Notes under the pieces: model-generated
Seen by the model: only the letters and a program-made list of their open reading frames with translations
What the model was told of the DNA's origin: nothing
The model's database searches: none
Program-made: the position numbers and the translations under genes
Source: Butyrivibrio sp.
Lineage (GTDB): Bacteria > Bacillota > Clostridia > Lachnospirales > Lachnospiraceae
Reading direction: 5' to 3'
Assembly: GCA_017620235.1 (NCBI GenBank)
Contig: JAFZQT010000043.1
Location: forward strand, 1-54,907
Length of the DNA: 54,907 nt
Shown here: positions 25,992-35,401 of the stretch, in pieces
Layout: each line of letters starts with the position of its first letter
Position numbering within the stretch: the stretch's first letter is position 1

Positions 25992-26246
25992 TTATGCTTC
26001 AACGATCAAATATCTTCCGTCGCCTATATCAAAGACTTCATTAGCCTCAAGTACATTGCTTCCTTCAGTGTCGACACCCGACTCTTCAAAATACTCTTCA
26101 ACTTCGTCAGGGCTGTCAACAACAACTGCCATCGAATCCTCAAGAAAAGCCTCAGCTTCTTCCATGTTCTCAGCTACATCTTCAGGAAAAAGCTGCCCCT
26201 GGTTCTCCAAAAAACATCTCAATACTGCTTCATCATACTCATGCAT
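25992..26246 (-). CDS. Small acidic protein, unknown
   Basis: An 84-residue, very acidic protein: HEYDEAVLRCFLENQGQLF, a Glu-rich middle (EDVAENMEEAEAFLED) and a C-terminal strand pair (NEVFDIGDGRYLIVEA). It lacks a signal peptide and membrane helix and is likely cytoplasmic. GGAGG lies seven bases before the ATG. It sits 14 bases after maf and 17 before the HAD gene, so it is part of that operon. I know no function; the conserved packing between two phosphatase-type genes is the only clue. Confidence 0.75.
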   Translation of the reverse strand: MHEYDEAVLRCFLENQGQLFPEDVAENMEEAEAFLEDSMAVVVDSPDEVEEYFEESGVDTEGSNVLEANEVFDIGDGRYLIVEA

Positions 26247-26260
26247 ACAAAAACCTCCAA

Positions 26261-26836
26261 TTACAACAAATCTTTCCTTTTCATTTCTTTGTAGAGCCTT
26301 GCCACAGGCAAACCTACGACATTGTAATAATCACCCTTAATTCCGCTGATATAGCGTGCAAATAAGCCTTGTACCCCATAGGCTCCCGCTTTGTCGTCAG
26401 GTTCGTTTGTTGCAACATAAGCGTCAATTTCTTCGTCGGTCATATTCACGACATCCACATTAGTCTCTTCGCAAAACGTGACGTGATCTTCTTTTCCGTC
26501 TTTCCTGTAAAACAAAGTTACCCCTGTGTATACCTGATGTGTATTACCTTGAAGCTGCCCTATCATATTTCTCGCATCTTTTTTATCGAAAGGCTTTCCA
26601 AGCACTTTCTGATTATATGATACGACTGTGTCAGCGCCTATTACAACCACGTCTTCCGTTAAAATTTTATGAAAAATCTCTGAAGCTTTTTGGAATGATA
26701 GCTCCATTACAATTTTATCGGGTTCCTTTGAGCCGGTGACCTCCTCACCTTCGGGAATAAGGATATCGTAATTACTTATAACCTTTCCCAACAGCTCCTT
26801 GCGTCTGGGTGACCCCGATGCCAGTACATATCTCAT
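26261..26836 (-). CDS. maf: Maf-like nucleoside triphosphate pyrophosphatase
   Basis: A 191-residue Maf/YhdE-family enzyme that hydrolyses non-canonical or excess NTPs (dTTP, UTP and modified forms) to monophosphates. Signatures: the opening YVLASGSPRRKELL, VVIGADTVV with the catalytic Asp, the GKPFDKKDA loop, and DKAGAYGVQG near the C-terminus. I set the start at the ATG with GAGGT six bases before it; 12 extra codons upstream have no ribosome site. It lies 47 bases after ppk1, within a run of leftward genes. Confidence 0.93.
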   Translation of the reverse strand: MRYVLASGSPRRKELLGKVISNYDILIPEGEEVTGSKEPDKIVMELSFQKASEIFHKILTEDVVVIGADTVVSYNQKVLGKPFDKKDARNMIGQLQGNTHQVYTGVTLFYRKDGKEDHVTFCEETNVDVVNMTDEEIDAYVATNEPDDKAGAYGVQGLFARYISGIKGDYYNVVGLPVARLYKEMKRKDLL

Positions 26837-26883
26837 CTTATTACCTCGTGTTGCTCCTTTACAATAGTACATTTTTCACTTTT

Positions 26884-29046
26884 TTATGCCTTGATATTCG
26901 GATTTGTCTCAGGAATAAAGATCCTTGTGTTCCGATCATTAAATGTTCTCGCCTCTTCATATGCCTCATCGCACAGGATTTTCTGCGAGTTTATCTTCTC
27001 CTCATCCTCTGAAATAACAGGTTTTACGTACTCTCCCTTGTCATTCATGATGTGAGCTTTTTCTGTATCGCGAAGCTCAAGGTCAAGTATGTGCCATACT
27101 TTCTTTTTAAGCTCATCATTCTCAATGGGGAAAAGAATCTCCACACGCCTCTCAAGGTTTCTCGGCATCCAGTCCGCACTACTTGCGTAGATTTCCCTGT
27201 TACCTCCGTTCTCAAAACAGAATATCCTGCTGTGCTCAAGGAAATTACCGACAATAGACCTCACTGTGATATTCTCGGAAACATCCTTTATTCCTGTCTT
27301 TAAGCAGCATATACCTCTTACTATGAGGTCGATCTTAACTCCCGCACAGCTTGCAAGATAAAGCTCCGTAATAACCTCTTTGTGGCATATCGCATTCATC
27401 TTTGCAACGATCCTTGCAGGTTCATTCTTAAGAGCATGCTCTTTTTCCCTTCTGATAAGGTCAATGATCCTGTCCTTGAGCCACAAAGGCGCAAGAGAGA
27501 GTTTATTCCAGCCAAGCGGCTCGGAATATCCCGAAAGCATATTGAACACGGCTGTCGCATCCTCACCAAATGCAGGTGCACAGGTGAAAATACCTATATC
27601 GGTATATTGCTTCGCCGTCGAATCGTTATAGTTTCCTGTCGCAAGATGAACGTATCTCTTTATGCCGTCCTCTTCTTTTCGAACGACGAGAGTTATCTTA
27701 CAGTGCGTCTTAAGACCTACTAGACCGTATATAACATGGCAGCCCGCTTTCTCAAGCATCTTTGCCCATACGATGTTGTTCTCTTCGTCAAACCTGGCCT
27801 TAAGCTCAACAAGAACCGTTACCTGTTTGCCGTTATCTGCTGCCTTTGCGAGTGCTGCGATAATGGGCGAATTACCACTTACTCTGTAAAGAGTCTGCTT
27901 TATCGCAAGTACTCCCGGATCGACTGCTGCCTCCTCGACAAACTTAACGACGTTCTCAAAAGTCTGGTAGGGATGATGCATCAGCACATCACCTTTGCTT
28001 ATAACATGGAAAATATTTTTTTCACCGATAAAAGCAGGTACTGCGCTCGGCGGCTTATATCCATGCTCTTTGAGATGATCGAATCCCTCAATCTTATAAA
28101 GCTTCATAAGGAAAGTAAGATCGAGCGGTCCGTTTACACTAAATATCTCATTGTCTTCAACATCAAGCTTTTCTGCTATCAGCTTAAGGAGCTTCTCATC
28201 CATGCCGGTGGAAACTTCAAGTCTGATCGCCTGTCCCCACTGACGCTTTTTGATCTGCTTCTCAATCTCTTTAAGAAGATCCTCCGCCTCATCCTCATCG
28301 ATTGAAAGGTCGGCGTTTCTCTCTACTCTGTACGGTGCACTTGCAATTACGTCGTAGTTAAGATAAAGCTTATCGACGTTATGCATTATGAGATTTTCAA
28401 GGAATATATACTTCCCGTATTTGTTCTCTTCGCTTCCCGGAATATGAAGGAGTCTCGGAAGGACGTCGGGAACCTGAACGGTCGCAAAATCAACGTCATC
28501 ATTTCCCTCCTTCTTCTTAAGGAGCGCACCGATATTAAGTGTCTTATTTCTTATAAGCGGAAACGGTCTGGACGTATCAACCGCCATTGGTGTGAGAACA
28601 GGAAAGACAACTTCATCGAAGTATCTCTCCGCAAAATCAAGCTCTTTTCCCCCGAGCTCAGCTATATCACAGATATTGATCCCGTTCTCTTCCAGAAGCG
28701 GCAACAGTCTGTCGTTGTAAACCGCATATTGATTCTCTGTAAAATCGTGGAGCTTTTTAAGAACAGCCTGAAGTTGTTTAGATGCCGTCATTCCCGCGAT
28801 ATCAGGCTTTTTATACCCCGCATTTATCATGTCCTTAAGAGACGCAACGCGGACCATAAAAAACTCATCAAGATTGCTCGCAGAAATGCTCAGAAACTTA
28901 ACTCTCTCCAAAAGAGGATTTGCCTCATCCTCAGCTTCGGAAAGCACTCTTTCGTTAAACTGAATCCAGCTAAGTTCCCTGTTTGTATAATATTTGGAGC
29001 TCTCTACATTTACGCCCGTTTTAACTGAAGTTTTGTCCTTTGTCAT
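26884..29046 (-). CDS. ppk1: Polyphosphate kinase 1
   Basis: A 720-residue PPK1, full length. It makes inorganic polyphosphate from ATP reversibly at the membrane face. The N domain opens YYTNRELSWIQFNERVLSEA, the family signature. The two PLD-like catalytic domains carry the phosphoacceptor His (about His448) in GLKTHCKITL, with YVHLATGNYNDSTA after it, and ELKARFDEENNIVWAK binding the nucleotide. The stop and start of ppk1 and ppx are 16 bases apart, so the two form a polyphosphate cycle operon. maf follows immediately. Confidence 0.97.
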   Translation of the reverse strand: MTKDKTSVKTGVNVESSKYYTNRELSWIQFNERVLSEAEDEANPLLERVKFLSISASNLDEFFMVRVASLKDMINAGYKKPDIAGMTASKQLQAVLKKLHDFTENQYAVYNDRLLPLLEENGINICDIAELGGKELDFAERYFDEVVFPVLTPMAVDTSRPFPLIRNKTLNIGALLKKKEGNDDVDFATVQVPDVLPRLLHIPGSEENKYGKYIFLENLIMHNVDKLYLNYDVIASAPYRVERNADLSIDEDEAEDLLKEIEKQIKKRQWGQAIRLEVSTGMDEKLLKLIAEKLDVEDNEIFSVNGPLDLTFLMKLYKIEGFDHLKEHGYKPPSAVPAFIGEKNIFHVISKGDVLMHHPYQTFENVVKFVEEAAVDPGVLAIKQTLYRVSGNSPIIAALAKAADNGKQVTVLVELKARFDEENNIVWAKMLEKAGCHVIYGLVGLKTHCKITLVVRKEEDGIKRYVHLATGNYNDSTAKQYTDIGIFTCAPAFGEDATAVFNMLSGYSEPLGWNKLSLAPLWLKDRIIDLIRREKEHALKNEPARIVAKMNAICHKEVITELYLASCAGVKIDLIVRGICCLKTGIKDVSENITVRSIVGNFLEHSRIFCFENGGNREIYASSADWMPRNLERRVEILFPIENDELKKKVWHILDLELRDTEKAHIMNDKGEYVKPVISEDEEKINSQKILCDEAYEEARTFNDRNTRIFIPETNPNIKA

Positions 29047-29062
29047 AATACCCCTCTCATAT

Positions 29063-30613
29063 CTATAACAACATCTTCTTCTGCCTTATAACAGGTTTTA
29101 CGCCGAACACTTCTTCAAAAAATTCCGCTCTGTTTGTAAAAAGACCTTTTTCAAGCGTTATATCAGCCGTCGTATCGACATTTATTACAAGTTCACGCTC
29201 TTGGAGCTGGGCGGTTACGTCCTTAAACTTCTGCTTATGCGTTCTGTCAAGTCCGTTTGCAGCTCTGATTATCGCTGTAAGCTTGGCTATTGTAAGGTAA
29301 TCTTCCCTCGAGAGTCCGTCAAAGAATCTGCAATCACTGCTGTAGTACTCAAACTTCTCGTGATTAAACCTTACAACGTTTGCAACGATAGCTCTCTCTA
29401 CGTGAGAAAGACCGATGATCTCCGTCGACATTATTATGTTGTACGAGCAGTCCCCCAGATATACAAGGCTTATATATTTGCCGCAGTCATGAAGTATCGT
29501 CGCGATCTGTAAAAGAAGTCTCTCCCTGTCTTTTAGACCGTGCAATTTCTTTGTGCTGTCAAATATAGTAAGAGCGATCTTCTGAAGAGTCTCTCTTCTT
29601 GATCTGCTGCCCATGTATCTCTTTGAGATATTCTGTGCGCACGCGATAATATCCTGCTCAAAATCGTGCGGCGATTTTATATAATTCTTTTTCTCAGCAT
29701 ATTCATATGCTATTCCGTCGCAAAGAGTAATTCCGGGTGCCCAGAGGTTCTCTGCCTTTGTAACATCAAGGATGCACTTAACAAGTACTCCCGCAACATG
29801 GAAAAGAGGAACGTTCTCCTCCGGGATATTCAGCTTTTTTGCCACCTCGAGATCACTCTTTTTATAAGCCTTCTTAAAGAACTTTCTATACTCTTCAGAT
29901 GTGGCGTATCCCTCTCTCTCCGTTCCAAGCCCCACCTTCTGAAGCACGGGAGAAACGTAGTCATCGATAATGATCAGGTTCTCGACTTTTTTGTCCTTGA
30001 GATGCATCTTACTAAATACTGAGAGCCTTGAATTTATAAGCTCAGTAACAAGCTCCGCGTATTTAAGTCTTGAAGCATGCACCTGCTCCATCGTTGTGTG
30101 AAGACGAAGAACACCCGTCATTAGATTCTGAGTGACTACAAGTGTATCTTTTTCAAAAAGAGATATCTGTATACTTCCGCCTCCGATATCCGCTATCGCA
30201 GTCGGCTTGGAGATAATCTCTTCAAACTGGTCGTATTTAAGAGCAATAGACTTATAGTCTATAAAACGCTGCTCCGAGTTACTAAGGACATCAATATGTA
30301 TACCCGTTCTGTTCTCTATAAGATCACGAACGATAGCAATATCCTTGGTCTCTCTGATAGCACTCGTACCATAAGCCTGATAATGAGTTACACCGTACTC
30401 CTTCATTATCTTCTTGTACTCGGACAGAATACGTATCATCTCATCTACGTGATAACTCGATATTCTTCCGGTCGCATAGGTTTCGCTTCCTATGTCCATT
30501 CGATGCCTGACGTGATCAAGTTCTCTTACGCCGTTCTTCATTGACAGCTCAAAGATCTTTAGCGACATTTCATATGATCCGACATCGATTGCAGCAAATA
30601 CTTCACTCGTCAT
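29063..30613 (-). CDS. ppx: Exopolyphosphatase/pppGpp phosphohydrolase (Ppx/GppA)
   Basis: A 516-residue protein: an actin/ASKHA-fold Ppx/GppA part (AAIDVGSYEMSLKIFE at the start, YGTSAIRET, and the Gly-rich AIADIGGGSIQISLF loop) plus a C-terminal HD-type domain (LLQIATILHDCGKYIS, VERAIVANVVRFNH). It degrades polyphosphate from the ends, and in some species trims pppGpp. The pairing with ppk1 directly downstream favours polyphosphate as the substrate. GAGGGG precedes the start. The gene is the first of the polyphosphate pair; pheA lies 36 bases upstream. Confidence 0.93.
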   Translation of the reverse strand: MTSEVFAAIDVGSYEMSLKIFELSMKNGVRELDHVRHRMDIGSETYATGRISSYHVDEMIRILSEYKKIMKEYGVTHYQAYGTSAIRETKDIAIVRDLIENRTGIHIDVLSNSEQRFIDYKSIALKYDQFEEIISKPTAIADIGGGSIQISLFEKDTLVVTQNLMTGVLRLHTTMEQVHASRLKYAELVTELINSRLSVFSKMHLKDKKVENLIIIDDYVSPVLQKVGLGTEREGYATSEEYRKFFKKAYKKSDLEVAKKLNIPEENVPLFHVAGVLVKCILDVTKAENLWAPGITLCDGIAYEYAEKKNYIKSPHDFEQDIIACAQNISKRYMGSRSRRETLQKIALTIFDSTKKLHGLKDRERLLLQIATILHDCGKYISLVYLGDCSYNIIMSTEIIGLSHVERAIVANVVRFNHEKFEYYSSDCRFFDGLSREDYLTIAKLTAIIRAANGLDRTHKQKFKDVTAQLQERELVINVDTTADITLEKGLFTNRAEFFEEVFGVKPVIRQKKMLL

Positions 30614-30649
30614 AAGTTAAACCCCTCATAGTTTAATTCTGCCAAATAA

Positions 30650-31777
30650 TCAGTAATTACCGAGTATTCTAAGCATTTTCGCTTCCTCGCGAAGTCCGCG
30701 AAGCGCGTTCTTAACTGCACTGTCTCCAAGATTTCCATCGAAATCTATAAAGAATCTGTATTCCCAATTTCTGTCCTCGATAGGTCTTGATTCTATCTTG
30801 GTCATATTGAGATTGTTATATATAAAATGTGACATGATGTGATAAAGAGAGCCTGCCTCATGTGGAATTTCCATGCATAAGCTGATCTTTTTCGCATCTT
30901 TCAAAAATACTTTCTGATTTGTTACTATGATAAATCTGGTCGAATTTGAATCCGCCTGATTTATTCCCTCTTTTATTATCTCAAGTCCGTAAACCTCAGC
31001 TGCCCCCGCACCTGCTATCGCAGCCTGAGACTTATCTTTTTCCTTAGAAACTTTCTCTGCCGCAAACGCATTGTTCTTCATACCGATCTGCTGAATACCG
31101 CTGTTCTCTGATAAGAACTTTGCACTCTGCATAAGCGCCTGCGGATGAGCATATACCGTTTTTATATCTTCAAGCTTCGCTCCGGGCACGCCCAAAAGAC
31201 AATGCTTAATTTCAATTATCTGTTCTCCGACAATATAGTGTTCGTACTCTGCAAGAAGATCGTATATCTCGCTCACGATTCCCGCCGTCGAATTTTCTAT
31301 AGGAAGAACCGCATAGTCAACGCTTCCCTCTTCCAAAAGAGCCATCGCATCCCTGAATGTCTCAACCGCCGTGCTGTTTACGTCGTTCCCAAAAAACTTC
31401 TTCATTGCCTCTTCGGAATAAGAGCCGGCAGCTCCCTGAAAACACACTCTTGAGTTCTTTTTATCTATACTGTCTTTTTGAATAAAAGGAAGATTACCCG
31501 AAGCACCTTTCTCTGCAAGTTTCTGATACTGAAGTTTCCTACTCATAGACATGAGCTGTGAAAAAAGCTCTTCTATACCCGTCCTGTTAAAATCAGAATG
31601 AGCAAGTGCCTTAACTGCCTTAAGCTTCTCATCTTCTCTCTCTTTGTCGAAAACTTTTTTTCCAACAGATATTTTATAATCAGCAACCTTTGATGCTACG
31701 TCCATTCTCTTTTCATAAAGTTCAACTATCTGCCTGTCTATAACATCAATCTCGCTTCGTAAATCTTTCAGATCCAT
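30650..31777 (-). CDS. pheA: Chorismate mutase/prephenate dehydratase
   Basis: A 375-residue bifunctional P-protein for phenylalanine synthesis. Residues 1-90 form an AroQ chorismate mutase (MDLKDLRSEIDVIDRQIVEL, then KRMDVASKVADYK). The middle holds prephenate dehydratase (VCFQGAAGSYSEEA, VLPIENSTAGIVSEIYDLL with the catalytic Thr in NSTAG, and NSTRFIIV). The C-terminal ACT domain has HEAGSLYH and KIESRPIEDRNWEYRFFID, the phenylalanine-binding loop for feedback inhibition. GGGAGGAAT precedes the chosen ATG; a longer frame lacks a site. No T-box or attenuator was visible before it. Confidence 0.96.
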   Translation of the reverse strand: MDLKDLRSEIDVIDRQIVELYEKRMDVASKVADYKISVGKKVFDKEREDEKLKAVKALAHSDFNRTGIEELFSQLMSMSRKLQYQKLAEKGASGNLPFIQKDSIDKKNSRVCFQGAAGSYSEEAMKKFFGNDVNSTAVETFRDAMALLEEGSVDYAVLPIENSTAGIVSEIYDLLAEYEHYIVGEQIIEIKHCLLGVPGAKLEDIKTVYAHPQALMQSAKFLSENSGIQQIGMKNNAFAAEKVSKEKDKSQAAIAGAGAAEVYGLEIIKEGINQADSNSTRFIIVTNQKVFLKDAKKISLCMEIPHEAGSLYHIMSHFIYNNLNMTKIESRPIEDRNWEYRFFIDFDGNLGDSAVKNALRGLREEAKMLRILGNY

Positions 31778-31833
31778 AAATTCGCGTATTCCTCCCGATA
31801 TTAAATCTAATTGAATTTTAGACCAAATGCTTC

Positions 31834-31862
31834 TTGATAGCAAGAAATAACACGCCTATAAT
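31834..31862 (+). promoter_or_regulatory. Promoter of the DUF5050-pyrBI group
   Basis: TTGATA (31834-31839), 17-base spacer, perfect TATAAT (31857-31862); start near 31869, then AAAGAGG before the 31896 ATG. Confidence 0.8.
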
Positions 31863-31895
31863 AATTATAACGGAAACATTGAAAGAGGTAGACAG

Positions 31896-32903
31896 ATGAC
31901 TAAACGAACTGCGGTTACATTCGCAATCATCACTCTTATCATAGCTTTTATCGTTGCTGCCCACATCAAGGAACAGCAAATAACTATGTTCCCTTCAGAT
32001 CATGGCAACACGGCAGGCAATCTTCACAATTCAGGTCTTGTCTTTGAAATGGATGGCAAGGTCTATTTTGCCAATCCCGCCGACAGCAATTGTCTTTATT
32101 CCATGGATCCCAACGAAACCAATCAAAAAAGAATAACCAGTATGGGCGTTAAATATATAAACGGCGCAAACGGTCTTTTGTATTTCTACATGGACTCAAC
32201 AAAAAAATCTGACAAGATCTCAGGTCTTGGTACCGTCACAAATCAGTACGGCATCTACAGATGCAAGGCAAACGGCAGAAACCAGACCTGCCTTTTAAGA
32301 GACCTGTGCGGTGAGGTCCAGCTCTGCGGAGAATACCTTTATTATCAGGTTAATACGGGTAACGGCTCACTTGAAAAGATAAGAGTCGACCAGACAAACC
32401 GCTCCAAGGTTGCGGATGAAAAGATATCTCCTGTTTGCTACAGTAACGGCACCATCTACTTTACCGGTGTAACTGCAGACCACAATATTCACACTTTGCA
32501 GCCGTCAGCCGGTGATGCTATCTCTACTATTCTTGAAGGCAACTACTTCTATCCCGTTGTTCAGGGAGATTATATATACTATATGAACGGTGATGACAAT
32601 TACAGTCTCTGGCGCGCGAATCTTGCAAGCGGCGATAAGCAGCTTGTAGTCGGCGAAAGAATTGATTGCTTTACCATGAACGACAACTATATTTATTACG
32701 CATTTTCCGATCCGAATGTTCCTGCTCTCAAGAGATGTAACCTTGACGGAACAGACACGATGACCTTATATGACGGAGTTGTAAACAGCATAAATCTTTC
32801 ATCAAAATATGTATATTTTAAGGTTTACGGATTGGATGATGTGATGTATCATATGCCATTGAATGGAATGTCACCTGCTTCGATCTTCGTAAGCAATTAT
32901 TGA
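31896..32903 (+). CDS. DUF5050 secreted beta-propeller-like protein
   Basis: A 335-residue protein with an N-terminal membrane helix or uncleaved signal (AVTFAIITLIIAFIVAAHI, about residues 5-23). Repeats of ~40 residues follow, each with a Y-F/Y-x-N or G-T-I-Y-F-T core (DGKVYFANPADSNCLYSMDPNE, GTIYFTGV, DYIYYMNGDDNYSLWRANL, DNYIYYAFSD), the DUF5050 pattern. These units occur in surface proteins of Clostridia, often in arrays with cell-wall-binding modules, which are missing here. It faces outside the cell. Pyrimidine genes pyrBI follow 48 bases downstream on the same strand and may share the promoter, though any functional link is unclear. Confidence 0.82.
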   Translation: MTKRTAVTFAIITLIIAFIVAAHIKEQQITMFPSDHGNTAGNLHNSGLVFEMDGKVYFANPADSNCLYSMDPNETNQKRITSMGVKYINGANGLLYFYMDSTKKSDKISGLGTVTNQYGIYRCKANGRNQTCLLRDLCGEVQLCGEYLYYQVNTGNGSLEKIRVDQTNRSKVADEKISPVCYSNGTIYFTGVTADHNIHTLQPSAGDAISTILEGNYFYPVVQGDYIYYMNGDDNYSLWRANLASGDKQLVVGERIDCFTMNDNYIYYAFSDPNVPALKRCNLDGTDTMTLYDGVVNSINLSSKYVYFKVYGLDDVMYHMPLNGMSPASIFVSNY

Positions 32904-32951
32904 TCCATTCACGGTGATTTTTAGTGATTTAGTTATTTTTGAGGAGACGGT

Positions 32952-33902
32952 ATGAATAATATGCGACACATGATGAACCCCCTCGATTTCAGTGTTTCTG
33001 AATTGGAGGACCTTTTCGATGTAGCCAATGACATTGAGAACAATATGGAAGCCTACGCTCACAAGTGCGACGGAAAGCTTCTGGCTACATGTTTCTATGA
33101 ACCAAGTACAAGAACAAGATTAAGTTTTGAGACAGCGATGTTAAGACTCGGAGGCAAGTGCCTTGGCTTTGCCGATGCAAGTAATTCTTCCGCAGCAAAA
33201 GGCGAAAGTGTTGCCGATACAATTCGTGTTATTTCTTGTTTTGCAGATATATGTGCCATGCGTCACCCAAAGGAAGGCGCTCCCATGGTAGCAGCTGCCA
33301 ATTCTTCTATCCCTGTCATCAACGCCGGTGACGGAGGACATCAGCATCCTACTCAGACACTTACCGATCTTCTTACTATCAGATCTTTACATGGTAAATT
33401 AGGTGATTTCACTATTGGTCTTTGCGGCGACCTTAAATTCGGTCGAACAGTCCACTCTTTGATAAATGCTCTGACAAGATATGAAGGAATCAATTTCATC
33501 TTCGTTTCTCCCAAGGAACTTCGTGTTCCTGATTACATAACAGAAATGCTCAACGCAAAGGGCATCGCATATGAAGAAGTTATAAAGCTTGAAGAAGTTA
33601 TGCCAAAGCTTGATTTCCTCTACATGACACGTGTTCAGAAAGAACGTTTCTTCAACGAGGAAGACTACATAAGACTCCGTAACTTCTACATTCTCGATGA
33701 AGCTAAGATGACTCTTGCAAAAGAGAAAATGCATATTCTCCATCCACTTCCGAGAGTAAACGAGATTGCAGTCGAAATCGACAAAGATCCAAGAGCCGCA
33801 TATTTCAAGCAGGTTCAGTACGGACTTTATGTAAGAATGGCTCTTATCCTGACGCTTCTTAATATGACAGACGCTCACATGAACGAAGGTCTGCTCAAGT
33901 AA
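32952..33902 (+). CDS. pyrB: Aspartate carbamoyltransferase catalytic subunit
   Basis: A 316-residue ATCase catalytic chain, joining carbamoyl phosphate and aspartate in pyrimidine synthesis. Motifs: carbamoyl-phosphate loop [10 protein letters not shown], the [12 protein letters not shown] segment, [15 protein letters not shown], the aspartate-binding MTRVQKERF and the final [15 protein letters not shown] precedes the ATG. The regulatory chain pyrI follows 28 bases later, so the enzyme should be the CTP-inhibited c6r6 type. No pyrimidine attenuator was recognised upstream. Confidence 0.97.
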   Translation: MNNMRHMMNPLDFSVSELEDLFDVANDIENNMEAYAHKCDGKLLATCFYEPSTRTRLSFETAMLRLGGKCLGFADASNSSAAKGESVADTIRVISCFADICAMRHPKEGAPMVAAANSSIPVINAGDGGHQHPTQTLTDLLTIRSLHGKLGDFTIGLCGDLKFGRTVHSLINALTRYEGINFIFVSPKELRVPDYITEMLNAKGIAYEEVIKLEEVMPKLDFLYMTRVQKERFFNEEDYIRLRNFYILDEAKMTLAKEKMHILHPLPRVNEIAVEIDKDPRAAYFKQVQYGLYVRMALILTLLNMTDAHMNEGLLK

Positions 33903-33930
33903 TTTTTTGTAAAAAAGAAAGAGGTCATAT

Positions 33931-34374
33931 ATGTTAAATATCGGAAAAATTGAAGAAGGTTTTGTTCTTGATCATATCCAGGCCGGAAAAGGCATGCAGA
34001 TATATAATCATTTAGGGCTCAATAAGCTCGATTCTACCGTTGCTATAATAAAGAATGCCAAGAGTAAAGTTATGGGCAAAAAAGACATCTTAAAGGTCGA
34101 ATGTGACATAGATACGCTCAACCTGGACATCCTTGCATTTATCGATCACAACATCACGGTAAATGTAATTAAGGCAGGCGAGATCATCGAAAAGCGTGCT
34201 CTCGTTCTTCCCAAGGAGATCACAAACGTTATCCGCTGTCACAACCCAAGATGTATCTCATCTATCGAGCAGGGACTTCCTCAGGTCTTCTATCTCGCAG
34301 ATGAAAAGAACGAAGTATACCGCTGCAAATACTGTGATGAGAAGTACACAGAGGGCGACGCTTCAAAGAACTGA
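33931..34374 (+). CDS. pyrI: Aspartate carbamoyltransferase regulatory subunit
   Basis: A 147-residue PyrI. Residues 1-95 form the allosteric, CTP/ATP-binding domain (begins LNIGKIEEGFVLDHIQAGKG). The C-terminal zinc domain has four Cys in the canonical arrangement, C103-x4-C108 and C132-x2-C135, which bind the catalytic chain. AAAGAGG precedes the ATG. It forms the c6r6 holoenzyme with PyrB just upstream and makes the pathway sensitive to CTP. Confidence 0.96.
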   Translation: MLNIGKIEEGFVLDHIQAGKGMQIYNHLGLNKLDSTVAIIKNAKSKVMGKKDILKVECDIDTLNLDILAFIDHNITVNVIKAGEIIEKRALVLPKEITNVIRCHNPRCISSIEQGLPQVFYLADEKNEVYRCKYCDEKYTEGDASKN

Positions 34375-34392
34375 TTCTTTTGCTTAAAAATA

Positions 34393-34427
34393 ATAAATGC
34401 TCCTCAGCTATGCCGGGGAGCATTTAT
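34393..34427 (+). terminator. Hairpin terminating pyrBI
   Basis: ATAAATGCTCC (34393-34403) and GGAGCATTTAT (34417-34427), perfect 11-bp stem. The T run is inside the stem end, so efficiency is uncertain. Confidence 0.6.
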
Positions 34428-34435
34428 CTATGTAT

Positions 34436-34471
34436 GAAAAGAGCCTTGAGAAATTATTCATTTCTCAAGGC
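34436..34471 (-). terminator. Terminator of the CAP lipoprotein gene
   Basis: GCCTTGAGAAAT (34443-34454) and ATTTCTCAAGGC (34460-34471), 12-bp perfect stem, 5-base loop; minus strand then reads TCTTTTCAT. Confidence 0.75.
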
Positions 34472-34522
34472 CACCTCTTCATTTGGGGTTTGTCTGTTGT
34501 ATTTGTTTATAATTTCAATTTA

Positions 34523-35080
34523 TCAATATCCGAATTCCTGTGCCCAGTACCAGTTTCCATCGGGAGTCTGATAAACTGCGATACCTACAGTCTTATATCC
34601 ACCATCCATAATGTTTGCTGCGTGTGTAGGTGAATTCATCCAAGCATCGTAAACGCTATCAGCTGATGCATACAACTTGGCAAGATTCTCACCATACTGA
34701 ACATTAGCATCAACAGTATAGAACGGTGATCCGTTCGGTCTTGTGTGTGAAAATGAAGTTGTAATCTCATTTGCTCTAACCTGAGCTGCTGTTGTAAGAG
34801 CATCACTCCAAACAAGTGCAGCAAGTCCCTGAGCTGTTCTCTGCTGATTTATGAGGTTAAATACACCGGCGCAAGCATCGATAGCTGCCTGGCTTGATGA
34901 AGCTGATCCTGCAAGAGCAATTGCTCCATCATCAATGTAAGTTTCTCCGACGCCCTCATCAGCACCTCTTGTAGCAGCCTGACCATCAAGTGCCCCCTCT
35001 TTGGTCGATCCACATGCTACAAAAGTGAAAGCAAGTACACATGAAAACATAACAGCGAAAAGTTTTTTTAAATTTCTCAT
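34523..35080 (-). CDS. CAP-domain (SCP/PR1) lipoprotein
   Basis: A 185-residue exported lipoprotein: signal peptide RNLKKLFAVMFSCVLAFTFVAC with lipidated Cys near residue 23, a short linker, then a CAP domain (INQQRTAQGLAALVWSDAL, the His in FSHTRPNGSPFY, YGENLA and TPDGNWYWAQEFGY). CAP proteins of bacteria are widespread, often at the cell surface, and poorly understood; some are proteases or sterol/lipid binders. I take the second ATG, eight bases from AGGAG. Monocistronic with a clear terminator. Confidence 0.88.
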   Translation of the reverse strand: MRNLKKLFAVMFSCVLAFTFVACGSTKEGALDGQAATRGADEGVGETYIDDGAIALAGSASSSQAAIDACAGVFNLINQQRTAQGLAALVWSDALTTAAQVRANEITTSFSHTRPNGSPFYTVDANVQYGENLAKLYASADSVYDAWMNSPTHAANIMDGGYKTVGIAVYQTPDGNWYWAQEFGY

Positions 35081-35315
35081 ATCCATCTCTCCTGCATAAG
35101 CAAAATATTAGGTACAACATAACCCTCTCATTACCTTAAATATACTTTAAAGCAATTCTATTTATCGTTCAATATAGTTAATCACATTTTTTGGGTTAAA
35201 AATATCTATTATTTCACTTAAATAAGTTGTCCGTTGAAATTTTTTTACCTAAATTTCGATACAATTCTCCAAACACTCATACTTACTGGATTTATAAAAA
35301 TCACTTTTTGCCCTG

Positions 35316-35344
35316 TTGATTCGAATGTATGTTCGGTGTATAGT
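35316..35344 (+). promoter_or_regulatory. dinB promoter with LexA-like SOS box in the spacer
   Basis: TTGATT (35316-35321), 17-base spacer, TATAGT (35339-35344). The spacer contains CGAATGTATGTTCG (35322-35335), one base away from the Gram-positive GAAC-N4-GTTC LexA box. The rest of 35087-35401 shows no other feature. Confidence 0.75.
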
Positions 35345-35401
35345 ATTGTTGTAATAAAAAAATCAGGATTTATCTCCACTATATCGTTTAAGAGGTTATC
35401 T

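Noticed and set aside
27736-28305. Long antisense frames within ppk1 and other genes
   Set aside because: They lack ribosome sites and recognisable domains, and overlap strongly conserved genes on the other strand; these are shadows.
30650-31843. T-box or Phe attenuator before pheA
   Set aside because: No T-box core (TGGNACCGCG) or Phe-rich leader peptide in the upstream 120 bases.
35234-35401. Longer DinB N-terminus from ATG 35234
   Set aside because: These codons precede and overlap the promoter and LexA box, lack a ribosome site and do not resemble a polymerase.
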